NCBI GenBank assembly: GCA_022813625.1
Contig: JAKLMB010000008.1
Coordinates: 992,001 to 1,056,000, forward strand
DNA length: 64,000 nt
Origin: Aaosphaeria pasadenensis
Lineage: Eukaryota; Ascomycota; Dothideomycetes; Pleosporales
Direction of reading: 5' to 3'
Shown: piece after piece, positions 35,031 to 45,585 of the stretch
Layout: each line of letters starts with the position of its first letter
Numbering within the stretch: position 1 is the stretch's first letter
Translations under genes and position numbers: made by a program
The notes under the pieces: model-generated
Told to the model about the DNA's origin: nothing
Databases searched by the model: none
Seen by the model: only the letters and a program-made list of their open reading frames with translations

Positions 35031-35855
35031 GATTTCGTTATGCGGTGCGTATTATTCGAAGATCTTGAACTAAGGTGCAACGAAAATGGATAGGATTTAA
35101 AGGAGATTTAGGAAACGATAATCGGAATTCGGGTTTTTCTTTCACCGCAGTTGGCTAAAGATGCACTCTATAGACGCAGGCGAGACATTCTAACACCAGT
35201 ATCCACTTCGTGTTACACATTCAATAGCCAATAGAACGGTACAGGAAGTTGCCGGCCACGTCAGATCAGCATGGCTCAATTCAGTCTATCATAACGCTAT
35301 TTCAATAATCGTTAAACATGCGTGCTTTAGTCTCTCCGTGTTTTACTCTGAGAAATTGAGAGGAAATTATGTGACATCATACAATAGTGTAGCTAACACC
35401 TTTAATGGTATTCCCGGGATGAGAAAATCCCTATCAACAACTCGATTTTTCATAAGTCCTTGCCAAGTAACAAGATGCTATAAGCTGTATGTAGAGTCTC
35501 TAGGACCGATTTATATAGTATCCCCCCTCGATCCTGACATTCAATATTGATACCGAATGACTGTGACGGGATTACGCATGTGCGTATACTGAATGTGCTG
35601 TACTATGCTTGGCTGATCGTCTAGATAGCACGTCATGCTGACCGCTTTCTTCTGTAGCTGCAAGCACAGGAATACTTCGTACTCCCTGCAAGTTTAACAA
35701 TCAAGAGGACCAGGATCGGTATGTACTAGTCCGACAGCAAATCTCTGAACTTCTTTCTCGGTATAAATGCAAAGCGTTGAACGTGAGACAGATAGAATAA
35801 TTAGTTTCGTTATACACCAATATCTCCTATCTTCTGATCTTAGCGACACGATAAT
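35031..35855. other. Divergent intergenic region
   Basis: Upstream DNA shared by the nucleotidyltransferase (minus) and the PS-synthase-like gene (plus). No element or RNA was recognised. Confidence 0.5.
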
Positions 35856-36787
35856 ATGGCTGTCAATCAAGAAATGAAGTTCGATTTGATCAGGTTTGTA
35901 ACTTCCTTTGTATTGGTCATCGCATAACTGACAATCGATTTAACGATGAAACCTAAGGGTCGCCGACTATGTAACGCTGGGAAATGGTATGTAAACACTA
36001 CTATATCGCCAGGACTCCACTCCGTGTGATCAAACATAACTAACATTACAATTCCAGCGATTTGCGGAGGTACAAACAAAAACCCAAATAATTATAATGT
36101 AGTTCACGCAGATATAGTTTTGTCAATCTTTTGTTCTTTTCAGCAATCTATCATTACCGCCCACGTGTTTATATACCTCGGCTACGAATTCGACCGCCTC
36201 GACGGGTTGGTTGCGAGGTGGAGGGATGAATGCTCTGAAATGGGTAAACAGCTTGCTAGTCTCTCAGATCTGGTATGATTCTTTCCCTTTAGTTTCTGTC
36301 TCTATCCAGTAGCAGTCCCACCCATATGCGTATACTTATATAGATTACATTCAGTGTTGCTCCAGTTATAATGCTGTACTCTGTTGGATTTCGCACGCCG
36401 GTAGATCAGACTGTGTTGATATTCTATGTACTCTGCGGTGTCGCTCGGTTAGCAAGATTGAACATCACGGCAGACACGATACCGAAGAACGAGCATGGCA
36501 AGGCACTTTACTACGAAGGCATAACTATCCCATATGCAGCACTGGTGATATCAACTGCGGTGGCTGTCTATTGGTGGATTGGTAGAACATCAGAGGATAA
36601 TGTTCTGATGGTTTTGTCCATAGGCACTTGGAGCGAATTCCATCCAGCCATAATTCCTGTAATCGCGATCGGTGCCGCGATGGTAAGCAAGAGGCTAAAG
36701 TTGCCGGGAGTTGGAACACTTGTTATACCGGGTATTACTGTAGCAGTCTTTGCTAGCTGTTGGTCGATCTCGCCGCCGCAGCTTTGA
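35856..36787 (+). CDS. Phosphatidylserine-synthase-like CDP-alcohol phosphotransferase, altered motif
   Basis: Five exons (35856..35893, 35958..35986, 36058..36098, 36144..36272, 36344..36787) join in phase to 226 residues. The family (Cho1 type) condenses CDP-diacylglycerol with serine in the ER. VADYVTLGNAICG opens the domain. The CDP-alcohol signature D-x2-DG-x2-AR-x8-G-x3-D-x3-D is present as DRLDGLVARW...GKQLASLSD, so the third Asp, normally in LDSLAD and a metal ligand, is Ala (codon GCT). The downstream ITFSVAPVIM, LCGVARLARLN and YYEGITIPYAAL blocks are typical. A GTNKNPNNYN stretch after AICG is needed to keep phase and is unusual. The enzyme may be inactive or altered. A housekeeping copy presumably lies elsewhere. 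Confidence 0.8.
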
Positions 36788-37906
36788 TTTCAAGATCAGG
36801 ATTTGCTCCTAGGTTTTCTAGTTTGAGATGACTAGAGCTATATAGCTATCCCTCCTCTGCCCTCTCTTGCCTTTCTGACTACCCGATTTTCTTACTTGTT
36901 TGTCCTATAGCTGTACTTGCACAAACACCTTACGTTTTAGAAACTATACATAGCAGTCTACCTTATATATAGCAGTCTATATTATGCCCCAAGCGAGGCC
37001 TACGAAGGAAGATTTGCGAGCCGTCTGTCACCTGATCTGCAGTATGCGTGTCTTTACTGGGTCAGTCATCTTCAGCAAAGTCAGCAAGTCGTTTTTACTG
37101 GAGACACAACGCAAGTTTTCCTGCAGACGCATTTTCTGCATTGCATCTTCCAGGTACAAGTAGAACCCAATGAGATCGAAGCCGCTTGAAGAACAAGATT
37201 GCAACTCGATTATCCGTCTCACAATCCGAACCCGAGAAGCATGGTACGGGAATTATTCAACATCTCCGTGGAATCACGAGAAGCAGGATTGTCAGAGTAT
37301 TTTCATTTATGAAAGGAGGTTTGCTCAAACAAACATAGTGTGTTCTTGTACTAACGTCTCGTGTGTGATTTTGCGTAGTCTCGAGATCCTACCAAAGTCC
37401 ACTGGCTGTAGGAATGTGCTATGCATGGTTGATACCATCTACCATCTCCAAAGAAGTAAATACTAATTATCGACCCAGAGTGTTGAAGCCTTGAAGGTGT
37501 GCAATAATAAACGATTATTGTTATCGTAGATCGATCATCAGTGTGGAGACGGGAGATTCTTAGGTATGCATCTAGACTCTATGAAGCGCTAGTCCTCTTT
37601 TGTACTTTGTATGAGATACGAATGGCACCATAGCACCCTTTCACCGCATTGAACCCCACCATGTTTCTTCAACCTCACATTCACGCCATGGCCTACCTAC
37701 CTGGCACCTCTGGAAAATACATCTCCTGGCTGCGATACTTCATTGTTCGGATCCTTTGAACAAATAGACCCTGCTCCAGACCCGTGCCGACACCCTACCG
37801 CAGCCGCGGGGTATCAACGTCATATAGACATCTTTGATTTGTCTATAATAACACATATAACTCTGCACAGATCCTCTTCAAACATATTTCGCTTTGAGTG
37901 TTCACC
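36788..37906. other. Intergenic, nothing recognised
   Basis: About 1.1 kb. A TATAGCAGTCTA string is repeated near 36948 and 36968. The last part is the promoter of the lactone oxidase gene. Confidence 0.5.
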
Positions 37907-39673
37907 ATGGCCGCCGCTTCGAATCCTCTCGACATGCCTGCACGCTTCGCCATAGAGCTAGAAAAGCTCGACCCCGATGTCGCTTTTCGTGCGTCGCTCT
38001 CCCACGTCCATCATACATGGGCGCGTACCTTCCATTCTCGTCCAGAGCTATACATTCGCCCACAAACCCTCCAAGAGATCCAGAAAGTAGTAACGCTTGC
38101 TCGACGTATGCGTCGTCGTGTAGTCACGGTTGGCTGTGGTCACTCGCCCTCTGATCTCACATGCACCTCGGCATGGATGGTAAATCTGGACGATTACAAC
38201 AAGGTGTTGAAGGTGGACAGAGAAAGAAAGACAATGACGGTAGAGGCTGGAATAAGGATGCATAATCTAAATTTGGCGGCGAAAGAGCATGGACTCACTA
38301 TGCCATCACTCGGTTCTATCGACGATCAGTCGATCGCGGGTGCCATAGCTACGGCTACTCATGGGAGTTCATTGTCCCATGGCCTCATCTCCGAGTCTAT
38401 TGTCAGCCTACGTGTAGTTCTCTCTAATGGACAGTCTGTAAAATGTTCACCGACCCAGTCGCCCGACCTCTTTCGCGCCGCCCTCGTCTCTCTTGGTGCG
38501 TTAGGCATCATTGTAGAGGTTGAATACCAGTTGAGGGAGCATTCTGATATTGAATGGGTCCAGACAATCCTGCCAATTGAAGATGTGCTTGCAAAGTGGG
38601 AGAATGGGCTCTGGACATCGGATGAGTTTGTGCGTGTTTGGTGGCTACCATATATGCGTCGTGCCATTGTATGGCGTGCTTCCGCTTCAACGAAACCACT
38701 CCGGAAACCTGAGTATAACTGGTATGGTGGGGCCATGGGCTATCACTCCTACCATATACTCCTCTGGATTTCGCAATATGTTCCCCGTGTTTTGCCTTGG
38801 GTTGAGTGGTTCGTCTTCGGGATGCAGTATGGATTCAAAGACGGCTACACCATGTCCGCCGTTGAGGAACAGCGCACCGGTCTGCTCATGAATTGCCTCT
38901 ATTCACAGTTTGTGAATGAGTGGAGCATTCCATTGTCTAAAGGCCCCGAGGCTCTCACGCGCTTGACCAACTGGTTACATGGGGACGAACGAGGCTCCGC
39001 TATCCCATTCAGCCCTAAGGGGTTGTATGTGCATTCGCCAATCGAAGTTAGGGTTGCTCGACCCAACGCGAGTGGTACGCGCCCCTATCTAGACACCTCC
39101 TTTGCCGATACACCTTCGCTATACCTCAATGCAACCCTATACCGCCCATATGGACAGAACCCTCCATGCCGAGAGAGGTACTATGAAGCTTTCGAACACC
39201 TAATGAAAGAGATGGGCGGGCGACCACACTGGGCTAAGAACTTCCAATCGGTCGACCATCGTTATCTATCATCTGTTTACGACACCGATCTCGACGATTT
39301 CCTTCGCGTCCGAAACGAAGTCGATCCTGACGGCATGTTTGTGGGCGCTTGGCATAGACGCACAATCCTGCCTCCTCGTTCAGAGCTTCCCATATTTCCA
39401 TTGGAGGAGAAGGAAGTAGTGCGTCGCGATCGGAGCACAGGTGGCGCTGATTGGATCGGCCAACAAGCACGATGGTGGGATGGCGGAGAAGATGTTTTCG
39501 AGAAGAAAGATATCACGGAGACTGGTAGCGAAGAAAGCTTTGATTTGATGGCAGGGGCCGAGGCGGAAGCAAGCATTCTTCTTGAGAGCCTGAAGGATGA
39601 GCTGGATAGCCCGGAGTTTGAACGAAGAGTCAGAGAAGGCTCGTCAGGAGATCAGGTATTTGAAAAAATGTAG
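37907..39673 (+). CDS. ALO1: D-arabinono-1,4-lactone oxidase
   Basis: Single-exon gene for 588 residues; the ATG at 37907 sits in CACCATGG. The enzyme oxidises D-arabinono-1,4-lactone to dehydro-D-arabinono-1,4-lactone, the last step to D-erythroascorbate, at the mitochondrial membrane. The FAD domain (PCMH type) carries VGCGHSPSD, where the His binds FAD covalently in the yeast enzyme, then GIRMHNLN, SLGSIDDQSIAGAIATATHG and GALGIIVEVEY. The ALO domain follows, with YFEAFE-type (YYEAFEHLMKEMGGRPHWAK) and the terminal block DPDGMFVGAWHRR. A tail of about 90 acidic residues extends past the usual end. No introns or breaks were seen. Confidence 0.92.
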   Translation: MAAASNPLDMPARFAIELEKLDPDVAFRASLSHVHHTWARTFHSRPELYIRPQTLQEIQKVVTLARRMRRRVVTVGCGHSPSDLTCTSAWMVNLDDYNKVLKVDRERKTMTVEAGIRMHNLNLAAKEHGLTMPSLGSIDDQSIAGAIATATHGSSLSHGLISESIVSLRVVLSNGQSVKCSPTQSPDLFRAALVSLGALGIIVEVEYQLREHSDIEWVQTILPIEDVLAKWENGLWTSDEFVRVWWLPYMRRAIVWRASASTKPLRKPEYNWYGGAMGYHSYHILLWISQYVPRVLPWVEWFVFGMQYGFKDGYTMSAVEEQRTGLLMNCLYSQFVNEWSIPLSKGPEALTRLTNWLHGDERGSAIPFSPKGLYVHSPIEVRVARPNASGTRPYLDTSFADTPSLYLNATLYRPYGQNPPCRERYYEAFEHLMKEMGGRPHWAKNFQSVDHRYLSSVYDTDLDDFLRVRNEVDPDGMFVGAWHRRTILPPRSELPIFPLEEKEVVRRDRSTGGADWIGQQARWWDGGEDVFEKKDITETGSEESFDLMAGAEAEASILLESLKDELDSPEFERRVREGSSGDQVFEKM

Positions 39674-40026
39674 AGTTATTGAGGTACTAAATACATAACT
39701 ATCCAAACACCGTTGATTGACTATATGTTCACCCATGCATTGTTGCTGATGACCTCCTGCTAGATTTTGCGCAACTCTAATAACTCCTCTGGCTGTCATA
39801 TATGTACTTCGAATGTGATTCGCAATGATGGAGGCGATTATATCGAATACGAATACCCAACGCCATTTTGAGCATAATATAGTAGTGTGCATGACGCACT
39901 TGAACAAGTCAGGCAATTTACATTATCCTGAATATGCAGGGCTCAATCTTTTAATAGTACATAACATTATAAATTGACACAGTCCGTCGAATTCAGTCCT
40001 ATTATGTTTTCTCCACCGTTGCTAAA
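39674..40026. other. Intergenic, nothing recognised
   Basis: A/T-rich DNA between two plus-strand genes; a TATAAA-like stretch lies near 39969. Confidence 0.45.
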
Positions 40027-40728
40027 ATGCTCGAGATGTATCGACTCTTCAACATTCAGCTCCTACTCCTAATCATCTTTCAGGTATCAACAGCAACCAT
40101 CATCCTAAATTCGTTCACCACATCCGGCCCATCATGCCCACCCGACTCCGCTCTCACCACCACACACATATTCCCATCCTCTTCAAACAATGGCTTCAAC
40201 TTCACCCAGCGGATCGATAATTTCCGCCCACGCCTCGGTCCGGGTGTACCCATCACAGCATCACGCAGCAACTGCACAGTGACTCTGAACGTCACCCTGT
40301 CCGAGCCCAACACACGCATCTACTTGAATCTCAACGGCGGGTATTTCAGCGGCTACGCGCCGATGATAAAAGGCGACACGATGCAAGCCGTTGCGACGTA
40401 CGACTGGCTTGATAACCCCCTCCACGTAAGAAGCCACTCGTGCCCGCGATTAATGATAGCGCAGCATTAACGGGATTCATAGATTCGCAATTCACTCATA
40501 CTCAGGGGCCCTAATGTGGGGAGGTTTGACAGACGAGGCGACACGACGGACGACAATGAGAACTATTCCCCGTGCAATGGCGGCATTTTGACAGCGGTGT
40601 TCTACGCGCGACTGTCGACGACGAGTAATGAGGTGAGGGGAGAGTTCCCTGTGGACGTGGAGCTGGAGGTGGAAAGGTGGGGGATCACGACGAGTATGCA
40701 TGAGGTGCCTTGTCGAAGCATTGCTTAG
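40027..40728 (+). CDS. Secreted DUF4360 protein
   Basis: Exons 40027..40425 and 40483..40728 join in phase to 214 residues. The CATAG acceptor was chosen because it keeps phase and gives HIRNSLILRGPNVGRFDRRG, whereas the nearer CAG does not. A signal peptide is evident (RLFNIQLLLLIIFQVSTA). The body has the DUF4360 layout: SGPSCPPDSALTT, FRPRLGPGVPITASRSNC, LNGGYFSGYAPMIKGDT and CNGGILTAVFYARL. DUF4360 proteins are small, secreted, Cys-containing fungal proteins of unknown role. N-glycosylation sequons are present (NCT, NVT). It converges with the next gene, 91 bp between stops. Confidence 0.8.
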
Positions 40729-40819
40729 ACTTCTTCTCCTTTTATTTCTTGGACTTATCTATATACAAGTAGCTGAGAATGATCATGTGATGACCAGAAT
40801 TCTACTTTTGGGGGTCTAT

Positions 40820-42008
40820 TTACAAGACACAGCCGTCGGCACACTCCGGATCAGTCGAGTTGTACGCGATCATTCCTGCACTGCCTCCAGGTTCGATGCT
40901 GGGGTCGCGTGGGCTTTGGAACATGCGGCCGTCGGCCGGGGAGTAGATAGTCTCTAGTATATCGCCGAAAGGATTGCGGATGTTCGCTACGGCCTGGCCC
41001 TTAGTGACGGGGTCATTCGCATGCACCAATTGCTCGACGAACCCTCCGTATGTAGAGTGCGTGTCTTCGAATGTGTTTATGATGTATGTATTGCTAAGAT
41101 CCGGCTCGTATGATTCTGTGTTGTTTGACGGGACGATGTGTAAGTCGTCCATGACGCGGTTGACGAAGTCATATACGCGGTCTATCAGCGTCTCGTTCCA
41201 GAACTTAGCGAGTCCCATCTCAACGGTTATAGATGGGATCTTGTTCTCCACGAAGGTGGTTTCGATCGATCCTTTCTCGCCTGGGTCGATCTTGAGGGTG
41301 TCGGGCTGGAGGAGCTTGGATAGCCGCTCGACGTACGGGAGTCGCCAGTCGGAGTAGCACCATAATGATGTCTCGTCACCGGAGCTTGGGGTGTGTAGAT
41401 CAAGTCCGACATCTACTTGCGAGGTGTTGCCCCAGATGTTGTTCCAGATGTTGTATGCCAGGAGCTGTGCGCCGTTGCCGCCTACTGATGGGTGTTTTCC
41501 AGGGAAAACTCGGTTGACGTTTGTGAAGAATCCAGAGTCCCCAGCTGTGAAGTAGTTACGTTGATTCAAGTAAATTCCTAGTGGGTTGACAGTTGGAATT
41601 CCAATCACTGCCATACATCAGCGCGGAAGCTTTCAGTTCTTTTTAAAAGATTGTCTTACCAGTTCCATTAAGAGTATCTACTTGACCTTGCAATTGCTCA
41701 AAGATCCTTTGAATCACTCTAACACCGTTTAGCTCGTCGCCATGAATTGCAGCAGACAGTGACAGCTTTTTCCCAGTATGCAGACTGTCATTGGTTCCGC
41801 GAGCAACAAAGACTGGAACATGTACGGGCAATCCTCCATTCAGCTCTCCGACTCTGAGATAGTATCTTGACACGGTCTGGGCAGGAACATCCGATAGATT
41901 AAGATACGAAATGACTGGCACATTATTAAGCTTGTCGCCGGTGAAATTGTTTGCGTTTGCACCACTCGCCAATGCAAGCGTCGTAAAAATACTATTGGAG
42001 ATGCGCAT
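40820..42008 (-). CDS. Secreted AstE/AspA-type zinc deacylase
   Basis: Exons 42008..41660 and 41607..40820 join in phase (GTAAGA...GCAG) to 378 residues. The ATG at 42008 gives a signal peptide (MRISNSIFTTLALASGANA). The fold is M14-like succinylglutamate desuccinylase / aspartoacylase. Zinc ligands appear in HGDELNG and in the downstream LDLHTPSSG. NVNRVFPG carries the Arg/Asn of the substrate site, and the Glu base is likely in ITVEMG. This family removes acyl groups from amino acids, but members vary and secreted fungal ones are uncharacterised, so the substrate is open. Several N-glycosylation sequons support secretion. Confidence 0.82.
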
Positions 42009-42901
42009 TTTGTTCAATTGATTGAATTAAATTAAGGCGTAGATATCGAGAACAGCGCGTATCTGAGAAATAAATAATCGGACTTTCTCACTATCTACTG
42101 GAGCTCGACCAACCCCGCGTGACGACATAGCTAGAGCTGTTGGTTGCATTAGGAAGGTAACAAGACTTGATACTGCGGCTATTTTACCCAATTGAGAACC
42201 CATATCTCGGGAAGTACAACCGCAAAGGAACATGAATTCACTCTGTTCCATGGTGTCTGATTAGTATTTTTAGGAAGACAGGTGTTCGTATCTTCAGTTC
42301 CGCCTTGCAATAGCTCTGTATTGGTACGATCGTTGATGAAAAGACGAACACGATCATGCAAGCCACCAACATTGGAGAACTGTATAGTTTTCGATTGTTC
42401 TAGTGCAAGTTTTCGAATATCAATGTTACTAAAAGCATAGCTGTCAACTGAAAGGAAGGTAAGGCGAGCAATTGACCAAAAGATCGCACATATTGGGTTC
42501 CTTTACTCTTGATACATTTCTTAATGGTATGTTGTTTAGCATTATGTGTATTCCAAGTTTCTGGGGTACATGCTTCCGTCATGTTCTACTGAAAGAAACC
42601 ATCAAACTTGTTACCGTGAGGCCTGAACATTCTGTCCTAGAACGCATCCAGTCAATATTCCGCATAGAAGAATTACCGCACTTCTAGCGCTTCGAACGAA
42701 GTCCGCCGATATCGTTTTCCTGACGATTGATCTATGTAGTTATCCGCATGTTCGCTTACCAACGTTGGTACGGTCAGCAACACACATATAGCTGTCAACG
42801 CCGAAATCCGAGCAACTGACGCTTATATTCGGATGCTCTTAAGACGCTTATTAGAGTTGAATTGGATAGTCAATACGAGGTGCGAGCTTTCAGCGATTCT
42901 A
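42009..42901. other. Intergenic, nothing recognised
   Basis: Upstream region of the deacylase gene and unassigned DNA up to the second MITE. Small open frames show no family features. Confidence 0.45.
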
Positions 42902-43081
42902 CAGAGGGTTAGCACGACGGGCTGGCCACCTGCTAACTTCATATATGTTCTATCGAAAGTGTCTATTTAAGAGTGTACTGTAGCCAGTGAACTATCGTAA
43001 ATGCTCGCGGCAAACCTTGCGAAGGCACTGCTGTAGACATAAAATACTAGCAAGGGGCCAGCCCGACGTGCCAACCCTCTG
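42902..43081. mobile_element. MITE, copy 2 (TA-flanked terminal inverted repeats)
   Basis: A 180-bp element with inverted repeats of about 35 bp. The left end begins CAGAGGGTTAGCACGACGGG; the right end, reverse-complemented, begins CAGAGGGTTGGCACGTCGGG. TA lies at 42900-42901 and 43082-43083. The ends match those of the element at 6034..6194, while the middles differ. Non-coding. Confidence 0.8.
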
Positions 43082-43636
43082 TATGTTGGTCAATTACTAG
43101 TCTCTGTATGGTAAAGTAGCCACGGTTGAAAGAATGAAGGGTCGAAGCGGAGGCAGCTCCATCCATCCCCTTTCAAAGATACACGGGTGACGGTATTCTG
43201 TAGCTGAATTGCTAGATAGTTGGGTAGTACCAGATTGTTTGACGTGCTGACGAGAGCCCGGTTATTGGATAACATTTGTCGTTGTAGTCAGGAATGCCAC
43301 TCCACGAGCACAAAGCGACATATCTTCAACCAAAAATGGTCCCAAGAGGACTTCAGCTCTGGATACCAGGGACAATGGATGAGATAATTGCATGGGAATT
43401 AGTAGGCTAAAAACCACGTACCCGGATCATAAACCAGTACGCTTGAATCTCAGGATGTCTTTCCTTATTTCGTGGTGGGACGGTGATCGGAATGCAACCC
43501 CTCACATAGTCATCTTTTCATGCTTACCAGTCTGCTTGATGGCGGTTTGAAGATCATTGTCTTTATAAATGTGTGTATGAGTGAGCTAAATCTTTGAAGA
43601 GATTTTAAAATTTCACCTTGTTCTAGCATCAATATC
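43082..43636. other. Intergenic, nothing recognised
   Basis: Upstream DNA of the secreted Cys-rich protein gene; no specific element seen. Confidence 0.4.
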
Positions 43637-44506
43637 ATGCATCTAGACTTAATCCAAACCTTCGAGATCTTCATATTCATCATAGGCGTCACAGCTCAGG
43701 TGGATTCTTATTCTGTCGAGGAATCACCACAAGAACAGCCAAATCCAACCACTCTGATCCAAGCCGTGGTAATCGAACTCCCAGACTTTGATATCGTGAC
43801 GCCATCATCAGATCCTTTCAATGCTGAGGTTGAATCCCAAATCATTAGCGGAGCAGCACCCACGATCAATGATCTCGACTTCGACTTCGGACTCCCGGTT
43901 TTGGGCATGAGCTCTGTCACCTCGAGTATAGTACCTTCACCAATACCTACTCGACGACCAAGGCCTAGACCAAGACCACGTCCCAGACCCAGGCCATACC
44001 TTACAGTGACAGACTCCTACAACACTAGCTCAATCGTCACCGCCAACCCGTCGCTTCTAGCAGAGTACGTCGCATCAGTATCCATTGATTCATCTCTTGC
44101 AGAAAACTCTGCTGCAACTCTCGATGGAGCAGCGACATCTCTCGCCGAAGTCCCAGCCTTCTTAGTCCCTACACCCAAGCTAGTTTCATTTAACAGGTCT
44201 GTTCCTCTTCCTCTTGCAAGGCCAACAATAAGTCACACCTACACCCACAAGTTTGTAACCCTCAGACCAACATTGCCGCCGACGTCAGCCAACCATGAGA
44301 TACATCGACCGTGTAAATGTGACGAAGGAGTCGTTCCTGGCGTTTACTGTGGGTACTGCTCTCAGGTACTTTCTTGTAAGCGAGGGTCAGGCTGCTTTGG
44401 AAATGGATTTACGTGTGGAGAGACTTGTCATGATCTTGGGTATTTGGAGTTTTGCTTCAGGTCGACGGTGGTGGAGGATAAGGAGAATTGTCCTCTATTT
44501 CCTTGA
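43637..44506 (+). CDS. Secreted protein with Arg-Pro repeats and a Cys-rich tail
   Basis: ATG-started single-exon frame of 289 residues. A signal peptide (FEIFIFIIGVTAQ) is followed by an acidic, low-complexity region, a run of about seven consecutive Arg-Pro dipeptides near residues 108-121, a Ser/Ala/Thr-rich linker, and a compact C-terminal domain of about 65 residues with ten Cys (from PCKCDEG to ENCPLF). The closely spaced Cys suggest a disulfide-bonded extracellular knot. I recognise no family. The layout resembles candidate secreted effectors or wall proteins. The reading frame could be confirmed by expression only; a shadow frame overlaps its 3' end. Confidence 0.6.
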   Translation: MHLDLIQTFEIFIFIIGVTAQVDSYSVEESPQEQPNPTTLIQAVVIELPDFDIVTPSSDPFNAEVESQIISGAAPTINDLDFDFGLPVLGMSSVTSSIVPSPIPTRRPRPRPRPRPRPRPYLTVTDSYNTSSIVTANPSLLAEYVASVSIDSSLAENSAATLDGAATSLAEVPAFLVPTPKLVSFNRSVPLPLARPTISHTYTHKFVTLRPTLPPTSANHEIHRPCKCDEGVVPGVYCGYCSQVLSCKRGSGCFGNGFTCGETCHDLGYLEFCFRSTVVEDKENCPLFP

Positions 44507-44667
44507 CGGATTGAGTTCCGTTGTATTTGAAGTAGTCAAATGAGAGATGTTTTTCCTGCGTGCACTGGCAATGCCTTCGCCCGAAGCACTTGAAAATGTA
44601 GTCTATTTGTATGACCTATTATGGCTGATTGTGTTCCTAACACAGCTTCTTTGCAATGGCGATCTGC

Positions 44668-45585
44668 TTACTCTTCTTCCAAAAATGCCGTTAAACATCT
44701 TCCCAGAGCACTGTTGACAACTGAGCCATGATGATCTCCTTCAAAGACATATTTCCCCAACTTGCTGAACTTATTCGAACGCTTGAGCCGTTCGTACATA
44801 TCGTCGATATTTCCGCCCATTCTCCGCGCTTCAGCTGTCTGCCTCCTCTCCTCCCACCGCTCGTCTGACTCTCTGGGTCGCCGTATTGGCGTCAACTCCA
44901 AAGACCCGTACATCAATTGCAGCTCAGGTAAACTCCTCCCATCGTCTACTGTCTCTTTCCCCAGAAACCGAGCCTCTTCCTCCAAAACATTTTCCTCCGC
45001 CCACCAGATCGACGGACTGCAAGCATAATAAACATCAAACTTCGCGCGACCGGTAAACAGCGCATGCACCGCACATAGCGCGCCAAAAGAATGGCCAAAG
45101 AACGCTTCCCTGGCGATAGTAATATCGGGAAATTCCCTTCGTACTAAAGCCTTGACGTCGCGCTCGACGAAATCCAAAAACTGGTCCACGCCTCCCGTAC
45201 GGATCGCTGTTGCCGCTTCATTGATTTCTTTCTTGGGAAGCGTGTAGTCGTAGCTCCGGTCAATGATATTGTACAGTGACTTTGTCTCTGTGGGGTCGTG
45301 CGTGTATCCTATCGCAACGACGATGGCGCCCCCGCAGAAGAACGGCGACATCTCCCCGCGCCAGCATATTTCCGATGCGGTGAGGAACACAGTGTTGCCG
45401 TCTAGGATATAGACCACGGGGATGTTGTTTGAGCGGACGTCGAGGGTCTTGGCCCAGTCGAGGGGCGTAGAGATCTGGATTGCATAGTGCTGGCCGTTTG
45501 TTGAGGATATGAGGTGATGTGTGGTTGTCCCTGAGTAGGGTAGCTTGGTGTGTGTTACTGGGTTGGGACTTGGATCAACGCGCAT
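44668..45585 (-). CDS. Alpha/beta-hydrolase esterase (IroE/BesA-like)
   Basis: Single-exon gene for 305 residues of the putative esterase family PF00756, which includes siderophore trilactone esterases and esterase D-like enzymes. The oxyanion region is near VVYILDGNTVF, the nucleophile elbow is GHSFGAL at about residue 168, and the final His lies in FEGDHHGSVV. The acid residue is likely in the LMYGSLEL region. Such enzymes release iron from ester siderophores or cleave other esters in the cytoplasm; no signal peptide is present. Its promoter shows no TTGGGGAA site, though one lies inside the coding region (44753). Whether it belongs to the neighbouring catabolic cluster is unclear. Confidence 0.8.
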   Translation of the reverse strand: MRVDPSPNPVTHTKLPYSGTTTHHLISSTNGQHYAIQISTPLDWAKTLDVRSNNIPVVYILDGNTVFLTASEICWRGEMSPFFCGGAIVVAIGYTHDPTETKSLYNIIDRSYDYTLPKKEINEAATAIRTGGVDQFLDFVERDVKALVRREFPDITIAREAFFGHSFGALCAVHALFTGRAKFDVYYACSPSIWWAEENVLEEEARFLGKETVDDGRSLPELQLMYGSLELTPIRRPRESDERWEERRQTAEARRMGGNIDDMYERLKRSNKFSKLGKYVFEGDHHGSVVNSALGRCLTAFLEEE

